Part shown: piece after piece, positions 1-10,512 of the stretch
How the letters are laid out: each line of letters begins with the position of its first letter
Position numbering within the stretch: the stretch's first letter is position 1
Source of the DNA: an uncultured Spirochaetaceae bacterium
GTDB taxonomy: Bacteria; Spirochaetota; Spirochaetia; Sphaerochaetales; Sphaerochaetaceae
Assembly (NCBI GenBank): GCA_944389985.1
Contig: CALXON010000034.1
Location: 1 to 25,172, forward strand
DNA length: 25,172 nucleotides
Direction: 5' to 3'
Made by a program: the position numbers and the translations under genes
The notes under the pieces: generated by a model
The model's input: the letters and a program-made list of their open reading frames with translations, nothing else
The model's database searches: none
Told to the model about the DNA's origin: nothing

Positions 1-80
1 AAGAAGGCGTCAGCAAGGAGGAGGCTGCTTCAATGAAGGAGAAGCTTACTGCTGCTGGTTGTGAGATTGAGGTTAAGTAA
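1..80 (+). CDS. rplL: Ribosomal protein L7/L12, C-terminal end (partial)
   Basis: Only the last 25 codons are present (frame from base 3, stop TAA at 78-80). They read EGVSKEEAASMKEKL, then TAAGCEIEVK, which matches the end of the L7/L12 C-terminal domain (family form EGVSKEEAEKIKKQLEEAGA). That domain binds translation factors on the ribosomal stalk. The position directly before rpoB is the usual bacterial rplJL-rpoBC order. The Cys near the end is not typical of E. coli L12. The start lies outside the window. The identification rests on the motif and on synteny. Confidence 0.93.
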   Translation, partial: EGVSKEEAASMKEKLTAAGCEIEVK

Positions 81-101
81 TTTACTTTCAGCCTTATTTA
101 C

Positions 102-121
102 CCTGAGCCTCCGGGCTCAGG
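102..121 (+). other. RNA hairpin 1 in the rplL-rpoB spacer
   Basis: CCTGAGCC (102-109) pairs with GGCTCAGG (114-121) around a TCCG tetraloop, giving a perfect 8-bp stem. No U-run follows, so it is not a simple intrinsic terminator. It is more likely a partial attenuator, an RNA processing site, or a stabiliser that separates ribosomal protein expression from polymerase expression. Confidence 0.75.
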
Positions 122-150
122 CTATGCCATCGGAGCTCCCGATGGCATAG
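122..150 (+). other. RNA hairpin 2 in the rplL-rpoB spacer
   Basis: CTATGCCATCGG (122-133) pairs perfectly with CCGATGGCATAG (139-150), a 12-bp stem with a 5-nt loop. It follows hairpin 1 with no gap and is not followed by a U-run. In E. coli the same intergenic position holds an attenuator and an RNase III processing hairpin. The analogous role here is inferred. Confidence 0.75.
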
Positions 151-208
151 GTGTCTAAAGAGATTCAGGAAAAAATCAAGTACTTCGGTGCTTTTTGGAG
201 GTACAGCG

Positions 209-3200
209 ATGGCCAGCAAAGGCAAAGCCATAAAGAGAGTCGACATCGGTTCCGAGCTCCCGGAAGTCTGCGAACTTCCCAATCTTATTGGAATCCAGAC
301 CGAGTCATTCAGAAATTTCCTGCAGCTTGATAAGCTGGAGAAGGGTGAGGCTCCCGATCCTTCCTGCGGACTTGAGCATGTGTTCCAGACAACATTCCCG
401 ATCATTTCCCCGAATGAGGACATGAGGGTGGATTACAACGGCTACACCGTTGATATGAATGGAATCAAATACTCTGAGTCGGAATGCAAGAAGAAAGGCA
501 GAACCTATGGCGTTCCGGTGAAAGCCAGAGTTGCTCTCGAGACGGCTAAGAACGGAGAGATCAAGGAGAAGGAGATTTTCTTCGGTGATTTCCCTTTGAT
601 GACGGATCGCGGTACTTTCATCATCAATGGCGCAGAGCGTGTCATTGTATCACAGATCGTAAGATCACCTGGTGTTGTCTTCAAGGAAGGAAAGAAGAGC
701 GATGTCTCATCCCTTTCCTACACAGGAACACTCTATCCGTATTCCGGTACCAAGCTTGAGTTCGTCCTCACAAGGAAGAACGAGAAGTCTGATGCCAGCA
801 AGAAGGACAACGAGAAGAAGAAGGTCAACAACATCATCCAGGTCAACTTCGGAAAGAAGCCGTTCCTGGTCACGTTCTTCCTCCGTGTGCTCGGTATAGA
901 CACAAGAGAGAAGATCGTCAGTGCCTTCTACAGCTCAAAGACAATCAGAATTGATGACGTTCTTGCAGAGAACGGACATTATTTCCTCTTCAAGGACATC
1001 GCTGATGAGGACAGGAACGTAAGGTTCGTCGCCGGAAGCGAGGTCGGAAGTGTCGAGCTTCAGGAAATGAAGGACATGGGCATCTCGGAGATCGAGGTCG
1101 TCGATACGACAGCCAAGGATCTCGATGCTCCAGCTCTTGCTGTCCTCAAGACCCTCAACAGAGAGGCTGTCTACATCGACAGGGATGACAAGGAGAGTGT
1201 ATACCGCAACGAGCTTTCCGAGGATTTCCAGAACGAGTACATCGGATGCATCGTCGAGGCATGTAAGAACACCCTGCCGCAGAACCTGAAGACATTCCCC
1301 GATCCAAAGCGTGTCATAAGCTACTTCCAGGAGTTCTTCCTCCATGGACGCGGCTTTGAGCTTTCCGACATCGGCAGACACAAGCTCAACAAGAAGTTCT
1401 ATGGCATGGATGAGGAGAAGTACATCACTTCCACAGCCCTCACTCCGGATGATGTCATAAATACAGTGAGACTTCTGATTGATTTCTGTAACGGAGTCAT
1501 CAAGGAAGATGATATCGATGCTCTCGGAAACAGACGTGTCCGTACTGTCGGAGAGCTTCTCGAGAACAACATCTCCGATGCGTTCGCACGCATGGCGAAG
1601 GCTGCAAGGGAGAAGATGAACATTTCCGACGAGACGATCAAGCCTCAGGAAGTCATCTCCATCAAGCCGATCGTCGGAGCCATAAAGGAGTTCTTCGGAT
1701 CATCCCAGCTCTCACAGTTCATGGATCAGGTCAACCCGCTTGCAGAGCTCACTCACAAGAGAAGGGTATCCGCACTTGGTCCTAAGGGTGGTCTTTCAAG
1801 GTCATCTGCCCGTGCGATCTACGAGGTCCGTGACGTACACTACACCCATTACGGAAGAATATGTCCTATCGAGACTCCTGAAGGTTCGAACATCGGTCTT
1901 ATCCTCTCACTCGCGAACTACGCACGCATCAACGAGTACGGATTCATCGAGACTCCATACCGCCGTGTAGTCGACGGAGTGGTCACTGATGAGGTCAAGT
2001 ATCTCGATGCGAATGACGAGGAGAAGTTCTACATCGCACAGGGTAACGCCAAGGTCGACGAGAACGGACACTTCATGGAGAAGGAAGTCTCTGTAAGACA
2101 CTATGGTGACTACGGTGTCGTGGCTCCGGAGCTTGTACAGTGGATGGATGTATCACCGCGTCAGGTAGTTTCCGTCGCGACATCTCTCATCCCGTTCCTC
2201 GAGCATGACGACGCCAACCGTGCTCTCATGGGTTCGAACATGCAGCGCCAGGCTGTGCCTCTTGTATTCCCGGAAGCTCCGAGAGTCGGAACCGGAATGG
2301 AGCAGAGGACGGCATATGACTCAGGTGTTCTCATCAAGGCGAGAAGGGCAGGTACAGTCGAGTATGTCTCTTCGACTGAGATCCGCGTGAAGCCTGACAA
2401 GCCTGAGATCAAGGGTGAGGTTGACAGGTATGAGGTCCACAAGTTCGAGAGAACCAATCAGGACTCCTGTCTCAATCAGAAGCCTATCGTGAATGTCGGA
2501 GACCATGTCGATGATGGAGATGTCCTTGCTGACGGACCTGCGACACAGAACGGAGAGCTTGCTCTCGGACGTAATATCCTTGTCGGATTCGTCCCATGGA
2601 ACGGCTATAACTATGAGGACGCCGTTCTCATCTCCGAGCGTGTTGTCCGTGAGGATATCTACACATCGATCCATATCAAGGAGTTCTCCATTGATATAAG
2701 AGAGACGAAGCTCGGACCGGAGAAGCTCACAAGGGATATACCGAACACATCGGACAAACTTCTCGAGCATCTCGACAGCGAGGGTATCGTCTGCATCGGA
2801 ACATATGTCCACCCGGGTTCAATCCTGGTCGGAAAGGTCACTCCTAAGAGCGAGGCCGATACAACTCCAGAGGTAAAGCTCCTCAACTCCATCTTCGGTG
2901 AGAAGGCGAAGGAGGTCAGGGACTCCTCTCTCAAGGTTCCTCATGGAACGGAGGGTACTGTCATTGACATCCAGCGCCTCAGGAAGAGTGACGGAGATGA
3001 GCTTCAGCCGGGAGTCGAGCAGACAATAAAGGTCCTCATCGCGACGAAGCGTAAGCTCAAGCAGGGTGACAAGATGGCAGGACGCCATGGAAACAAGGGT
3101 GTCGTATCCCGTGTTCTCCCGGAGGAGGATATGCCATACATGGAGGACGGTACTCCGCTCGATGTCTGTCTCAACCCGCTCGGCGTTCCTTCCCGTATGA

Positions 3201-3814
3201 ATATCGGACAGCTCATGGAGACCCAGCTCGGATGGGCGGCTGTGAAGAACGACAAGTGGTATAAGACACCGGTCTTCCAGTCCGCATCGATGGAGCAGAT
3301 CGAGCATGAGATGGAGCTCGCAGGACTTCCGAAGAACAGCAAGACGAAGCTTTATGACGGCAGGACAGGTGTTCCGTTCGTCAACGATGTCTTCTGCGGA
3401 TACATCTACTATCTCAAGCTGCATCACCTTGTCGATGACAAGATGCATGCAAGATCCACAGGTCCATACTCACTTGTGACTCAGCAGCCGCTTGGCGGAA
3501 AGGCTATGTTCGGTGGTCAGAGACTTGGAGAGATGGAGGTCTGGGCATTCGAGGCTTACGGTGCTGCGAACACGCTTCAGGAGCTTCTGACAATCAAGTC
3601 CGATGACATGAAGGGCCGTGTGCAGATCTATGAGTCCATCGTCAAGGGTGAACCGGCACAGACTGTGTCCATGCCTGAGGCATTCAATGTCCTTGTACAG
3701 GAGATCAGAGGCCTTGCTCTCGACATCTCCGTATACGACGAGGACGGCAAGCAGGTTCCTCTCACTGAGCGCGATGAGGAATTGATCCAGAAGAAAGAGA
3801 AGGGAACTCTCTAA
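209..3814 (+). CDS. rpoB: DNA-directed RNA polymerase subunit beta
   Basis: This 1201-residue protein is the beta subunit of core RNA polymerase. The ATG at 209 is preferred because GGAGG at 197-201 lies 7 nt upstream; an in-frame GTG at 188 has no such support. The order of domains is standard: protrusion and lobe at the N-terminus, the rifampicin cluster (FGSSQLSQFMDQ near residue 500, THKRR near 515-519), the IETPEGSNIGL motif after it, the KLKQGDKMAGRHGNKG catalytic segment near residue 955, and the C-terminal clamp. The residues equivalent to E. coli D516, H526 and S531 are D506, H516 and S521. The segment from ALGP to EVRDV is 3 residues longer than in E. coli, including K526 (see findings). 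A lysine-rich stretch near residues 190-212 looks lineage-specific. rpoC starts 14 bp after the stop, so the two are cotranscribed. Confidence 0.98.
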   Translation: MASKGKAIKRVDIGSELPEVCELPNLIGIQTESFRNFLQLDKLEKGEAPDPSCGLEHVFQTTFPIISPNEDMRVDYNGYTVDMNGIKYSESECKKKGRTYGVPVKARVALETAKNGEIKEKEIFFGDFPLMTDRGTFIINGAERVIVSQIVRSPGVVFKEGKKSDVSSLSYTGTLYPYSGTKLEFVLTRKNEKSDASKKDNEKKKVNNIIQVNFGKKPFLVTFFLRVLGIDTREKIVSAFYSSKTIRIDDVLAENGHYFLFKDIADEDRNVRFVAGSEVGSVELQEMKDMGISEIEVVDTTAKDLDAPALAVLKTLNREAVYIDRDDKESVYRNELSEDFQNEYIGCIVEACKNTLPQNLKTFPDPKRVISYFQEFFLHGRGFELSDIGRHKLNKKFYGMDEEKYITSTALTPDDVINTVRLLIDFCNGVIKEDDIDALGNRRVRTVGELLENNISDAFARMAKAAREKMNISDETIKPQEVISIKPIVGAIKEFFGSSQLSQFMDQVNPLAELTHKRRVSALGPKGGLSRSSARAIYEVRDVHYTHYGRICPIETPEGSNIGLILSLANYARINEYGFIETPYRRVVDGVVTDEVKYLDANDEEKFYIAQGNAKVDENGHFMEKEVSVRHYGDYGVVAPELVQWMDVSPRQVVSVATSLIPFLEHDDANRALMGSNMQRQAVPLVFPEAPRVGTGMEQRTAYDSGVLIKARRAGTVEYVSSTEIRVKPDKPEIKGEVDRYEVHKFERTNQDSCLNQKPIVNVGDHVDDGDVLADGPATQNGELALGRNILVGFVPWNGYNYEDAVLISERVVREDIYTSIHIKEFSIDIRETKLGPEKLTRDIPNTSDKLLEHLDSEGIVCIGTYVHPGSILVGKVTPKSEADTTPEVKLLNSIFGEKAKEVRDSSLKVPHGTEGTVIDIQRLRKSDGDELQPGVEQTIKVLIATKRKLKQGDKMAGRHGNKGVVSRVLPEEDMPYMEDGTPLDVCLNPLGVPSRMNIGQLMETQLGWAAVKNDKWYKTPVFQSASMEQIEHEMELAGLPKNSKTKLYDGRTGVPFVNDVFCGYIYYLKLHHLVDDKMHARSTGPYSLVTQQPLGGKAMFGGQRLGEMEVWAFEAYGAANTLQELLTIKSDDMKGRVQIYESIVKGEPAQTVSMPEAFNVLVQEIRGLALDISVYDEDGKQVPLTERDEELIQKKEKGTL

Positions 3815-3828
3815 GAGGAGATTGCGTA

Positions 3829-8219
<4,391 letters not shown>

Positions 8220-8220
<1 letters not shown>

Positions 8221-8306
8221 GTGCCTGTCGGCACCCGCTCTCAGGGTATTTCCAGGCGCTCATGCTGACCCTGTCTTTAATATAGATGTGCTGCTTGTGC
8301 AGCATA
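8220..8306 (+). other. Stem-loops in the rpoC-rpsL spacer
   Basis: Three inverted repeats lie in the 137-bp spacer. GGTGCC/GGCACC (8220-8225/8230-8235) has a 4-nt loop and overlaps the last base of the rpoC stop codon. CAGGGT/ACCCTG (8242-8247/8268-8273) has a long loop. TGCTGC/GCAGCA (8289-8294/8299-8304) has a TTGT loop and can extend by two pairs. None is followed by a clear U-run, so full termination before rpsL is not supported. They are plausible processing or attenuation elements, or autogenous control sites for S7/S12. I found no convincing promoter here. Confidence 0.5.
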
Positions 8307-8357
8307 GATTCCCCGGTGTGAGACGGGCGGATCAATAATTAAGGAGCGTATCGTAAG

Positions 8358-8732
8358 ATGCCTACTATTAATCAGCTGATCAGAAAGGGCAGAAAGAGCT
8401 CAAAGGCAAAGACAAAGTCACCGGCTCTTCAGGGCTGCCCTCAGAAGAGAGGAGTATGCACAAGGGTAATGACAGTTACTCCTAAGAAGCCTAACTCCGC
8501 TCTCAGAAAGGTTGCTCGTGTGCGCCTTTCAAACGGAATCGAAGTAACCGCATACATTCCTGGTATCGGGCACAATCTTCAGGAGCACTCTGTTGTTCTC
8601 ATCAGAGGTGGAAGAGTAAAGGACCTTCCTGGTGTAAGATACCACATCATCCGTGGTACCAAGGATACACTCGGCGTTGCCGACAGGAAGAGATCTCGCT
8701 CTAAGTACGGCGCTAAGAAGCCAAAAGCCTGA
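8358..8732 (+). CDS. rpsL: Small ribosomal subunit protein S12
   Basis: This 124-residue protein is the decoding-centre component of the 30S subunit. It has the N-terminal MPTINQLIRKGR motif, the conserved TPKKPNSALRKV segment (site of the classic streptomycin-resistance lysine) and GRVKDLPGVRYH (second streptomycin lysine, and the Asp that RimO methylthiolates in many bacteria). Both lysines are wild type, so no ribosomal streptomycin resistance is predicted. AAGGAG ends 11 nt before the ATG, a slightly long spacing. The basic C-terminus (RSRSKYGAKKPKA) is typical. rpsG follows after 15 bp. Length is normal. Confidence 0.98.
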   Translation: MPTINQLIRKGRKSSKAKTKSPALQGCPQKRGVCTRVMTVTPKKPNSALRKVARVRLSNGIEVTAYIPGIGHNLQEHSVVLIRGGRVKDLPGVRYHIIRGTKDTLGVADRKRSRSKYGAKKPKA

Positions 8733-8747
8733 TAGGGAGGCAAGGTT

Positions 8748-9218
8748 ATGTCAAGAGATAGAAAGGCCCCCAAGAGGGCGGTATCACCAGACGCTATCTA
8801 CCACAGCACGGTCGTTGAGAAGTTCATCTGCCGCATGATGATTGATGGCAAGAAGAGCATCTCCACCCGTATCCTCTATACAGCGATGAACACAATCGCG
8901 GAGAGAAGCGGAGAGAATGCTATCGATGTTTTCACAAAGGCTGTCGACAATGTTAAGCCTATGGTCGAGGTTAAGTCCAGGCGTGTCGGCGGTGCTACAT
9001 ACCAGGTTCCTGTTGAGATCAGGGGGGAGAGAAGGGAAGCTCTCGCAATGCGCTGGATCATTGCTGCAGCACGCGCAAGAAACGGCAAGAGCATGAGCGA
9101 CAAGCTTGCAGACGAGCTCCTTGATGCATATAACTCAACTGGAGCAGCCTTCAAGAAGAAGGAAGATACTCACAGAATGGCAGATGCGAACAAGGCATTC
9201 AGCCACTTCAGATGGTAG
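8748..9218 (+). CDS. rpsG: Small ribosomal subunit protein S7
   Basis: This 156-residue primary 16S rRNA-binding protein nucleates assembly of the 30S head. It starts MSRDRKAPKRAVSPD, has the family core VGGATYQVPVEIR and RREALAMRWIIAAAR, and ends in KKEDTHRMADANKAFSHFRW, the standard S7 C-terminus. GGGAGG lies upstream of the ATG, 15 bp after the rpsL stop, so the two are translated from one message. In many bacteria fusA and tuf follow. Here transcription ends at a strong terminator 20 bp downstream, so the str operon is truncated to rpsL-rpsG. Confidence 0.98.
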   Translation: MSRDRKAPKRAVSPDAIYHSTVVEKFICRMMIDGKKSISTRILYTAMNTIAERSGENAIDVFTKAVDNVKPMVEVKSRRVGGATYQVPVEIRGERREALAMRWIIAAARARNGKSMSDKLADELLDAYNSTGAAFKKKEDTHRMADANKAFSHFRW

Positions 9219-9237
9219 TCTTCGTTTCGGAAGAAGC

Positions 9238-9275
9238 AAGGGACTTCAAAGGAGAGATCCGGAGAAGTCCTTTTT
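9238..9275 (+). terminator. Intrinsic terminator after rpsG
   Basis: GGACTTC (9241-9247) pairs with GAAGTCC (9264-9270) and is followed at once by TTTTT. Three more pairs (9238-9240 with 9271-9273, one of them G-U) extend the stem. A small GGA/TCC inner pairing sits in the loop. This closes the rpoBC-rpsLG transcription unit. The next promoter begins only 7 bp later. Confidence 0.85.
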
Positions 9276-9281
9276 CATTTG

Positions 9282-9290
9282 TGGTATAAT
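9282..9290 (+). promoter_or_regulatory. Extended -10 promoter, predicted leaderless start
   Basis: TGG directly precedes a perfect TATAAT (9285-9290), which is an extended -10 element. No good -35 is seen. Six bases separate it from the ATG at 9297, so the expected transcription start falls on or next to the start codon. No Shine-Dalgarno sequence fits between them. Confidence 0.7.
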
Positions 9291-9296
9291 CTCTGC

Positions 9297-9632
9297 ATGA
9301 TTCCTGATTACGATGACTACTATTCGCTTACAGCCTACGCCAGAAGATTCGTCCGTGATCCGATGCGCCAGATAGAGTTCTGGCTCTCTCAGAGATCTAC
9401 GGTCGCAGCCATAACGGACTGGGAGAGAAGAAACGGGAATGAAAGCTTCAGGGAATCCAGTGTGGATTACCTGTTTCAGAAGGCAGACCGTGATGAGATC
9501 ATAACAGTACCTGATCTCATTGCCCTGACCTCCTGTCAGGGACTTGCACTTGATGGTGACGAGGTCATCGCCGATATAGACCTTTACAATGACTTTGTCG
9601 CCTACCTCACAGCAAAGGGAATCAATTTGTAG
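9297..9632 (+). CDS. Small KilA-N-like domain protein
   Basis: This 111-residue protein starts MIPDYDDYYSLTAYARRF. The segment IEFWLSQRSTVAAITDWERR resembles the beginning of KilA-N domains (family pattern: WL..R.TIEFL..WE), and the later IADIDLYNDFVAYL resembles their HKDIAFEFASWL region. The GRYGG core between them is absent, so this is a short or degenerate KilA-N relative at best, and DNA binding is only inferred. The ATG is set by the promoter: a -10 ends 6 nt upstream and there is no ribosome binding site. An in-frame TTG at 9279 would overlap the -10 and is unlikely. The 3' end overlaps the convergent TSCPD gene by 11 bp. Confidence 0.65.
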   Translation: MIPDYDDYYSLTAYARRFVRDPMRQIEFWLSQRSTVAAITDWERRNGNESFRESSVDYLFQKADRDEIITVPDLIALTSCQGLALDGDEVIADIDLYNDFVAYLTAKGINL

Positions 9633-9879
9633 AGAGTGCTTCCCTGATGGCCTTTGACAGCTGATCAGGACAGGATGTGTTCTTCATCCCGCATGTGTTG
9701 CCTTCAAGGATTGATGCGATCTCCTCTGCGTTCTTTCCCTCGCAGAGCCTTCCGATACCTTTGAGGTTTCCGTTGCATCCTCCGGTGAATGAGACGTTAT
9801 GAAGGTTTCCGTTCTCATCGATATCGAAATCGATCGCTCTTGAGCATGTACCGTGTGTCTTATATGTTCTGTGAATCAT
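9622..9879 (-). CDS. TSCPD-domain protein (TIGR03905-like)
   Basis: This 85-residue protein ends with the diagnostic TSCPDQLSKAIREAL and contains GGCNGNLKGI. It has Cys at CSRAID, GGCNGN, RLCEG, NTCGM and TSCPD. This matches the small TIGR03905 family, related to the C-terminal TSCPD domain of B12-dependent ribonucleotide reductases, where the cysteines may bind metal. Its function is unknown. CAGGAG lies about 8 nt upstream of the ATG on the minus strand. It faces the GNAT gene across only 31 bp and overlaps the KilA-N-like gene by 11 bp tail to tail. Its closeness to nrdAB is suggestive but is not operon evidence, because the strand is opposite. Confidence 0.85.
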   Translation of the reverse strand: MIHRTYKTHGTCSRAIDFDIDENGNLHNVSFTGGCNGNLKGIGRLCEGKNAEEIASILEGNTCGMKNTSCPDQLSKAIREALSTN

Positions 9880-9897
9880 TTTTCAAACTCCTGAGGT

Positions 9898-9926
9898 AAG
9901 ATACTAGAATATGAGAGGTAAGGCAA
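9898..9926 (-). promoter_or_regulatory. Possible promoter of the TSCPD gene
   Basis: On the minus strand TTGCCT (9921-9926) is separated by 17 bp from TATCTT (9898-9903), each a 4 of 6 match. It lies partly inside the divergent GNAT gene. A GATACT on the plus strand (9900-9905) overlaps it and could serve the GNAT gene, so the two transcripts would compete for this site. Weak evidence. Confidence 0.35.
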
Positions 9927-10375
9927 CACTGATTCCCTTCGATATGAAATATGCAGATGAAGTCATCCATCTCATGGACAGTACAATAAAAGCCGTATGT
10001 TCTTCTGATTACACCAGAGAGCAGATAGCCGTATGGACGCCATTGAATGATCCTGAGAGGCTCATAACAAAACTTATGAACACATATTCACTCATTGCTG
10101 TGACAGATAATGAGATAGCCGGTTTCGGAAACACGACAGATGATGAGATCGACTGTCTGTATGTAAGCAAGAACCATCAGAGAATGGGAATCGGTACGGC
10201 AATCCAAGAGAAACTGGAAAAGGAAGCTCTTCACCACAGCGACATAATTCATGTCTATGCATCAATCACAGCAAAACCTTTTTTCATCAGCCAGGGCTAT
10301 AAGGAAATACATGAAAATATGGTTGAGAGAAATGGTGTGAGGCTCATGAATTACTATATGGAAAAGGAATACTGA
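9911..10375 (+). CDS. GNAT-family N-acetyltransferase
   Basis: This 154-residue protein has the single GNAT fold. EIDCLYVSKNHQRMGIGTAI near residues 78-97 contains beta-4 and motif A, with QRMGIG as the acetyl-CoA pyrophosphate loop. PFFISQGYKEIHENMV near the C-terminus is the usual motif B region. It would transfer an acetyl group from acetyl-CoA to an amine; the substrate cannot be read from sequence. The start is uncertain. GAGG lies about 14 nt upstream, too far to be ideal, and a weak GATACT (9900-9905) ends 5 nt before the ATG, so a leaderless transcript is possible. The next gene, nrdA, has its own promoter. Confidence 0.88.
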   Translation: MRGKATLIPFDMKYADEVIHLMDSTIKAVCSSDYTREQIAVWTPLNDPERLITKLMNTYSLIAVTDNEIAGFGNTTDDEIDCLYVSKNHQRMGIGTAIQEKLEKEALHHSDIIHVYASITAKPFFISQGYKEIHENMVERNGVRLMNYYMEKEY

Positions 10376-10475
10376 AAATTTCAACGTGGCCTCTGATATT
10401 GACTCCGTTTCCATAGTAACTTGTCCTCTCTGTTTCTGGATACCACCCTGTATGAGAATGGACTGAAAATAGTGA

Positions 10476-10505
10476 TAGACAAGCTCTATTGATAATAATT
10501 ATCAT
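10476..10505 (+). promoter_or_regulatory. nrdA promoter
   Basis: TAGACA (10476-10481, 5 of 6 to TTGACA) and TATCAT (10500-10505, 5 of 6 to TATAAT) are separated by 18 bp. The -10 ends 7 nt before the nrdA ATG at 10513, so initiation would fall at the start codon. There is no Shine-Dalgarno sequence in the AT-rich stretch before the ATG. Confidence 0.5.
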
Positions 10506-10509
10506 TATT
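10491..10509 (+). promoter_or_regulatory. Fur/PerR-type operator overlapping the nrdA -10
   Basis: The site reads GATAATAATTATCATTATT. Its first 13 bases form a perfect 6-1-6 inverted repeat (GATAAT-A-ATTATC) and a third hexamer ATTATT follows, the classic Fur-box layout. It matches the 19-bp Fur consensus at 16 of 19 positions. The core ATAAT-n-ATTAT equally fits PerR boxes. It covers the predicted -10, so binding should repress nrdAB. Which Fur-family member binds cannot be told. No NrdR-box pair was seen here. Confidence 0.6.
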
Positions 10510-10512
10510 GCT

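Noticed and set aside
188..208. Upstream GTG start for rpoB
   Set aside because: The GTG would place the GGAGG site inside the coding region; ATG at 209 has ideal spacing.
2819..3448. Minus-strand open frame of 209 codons inside rpoB, and similar long frames inside rpoC and nrdA
   Set aside because: These are antisense shadows caused by the codon bias of the highly expressed sense genes; no start signals or recognisable protein motifs.
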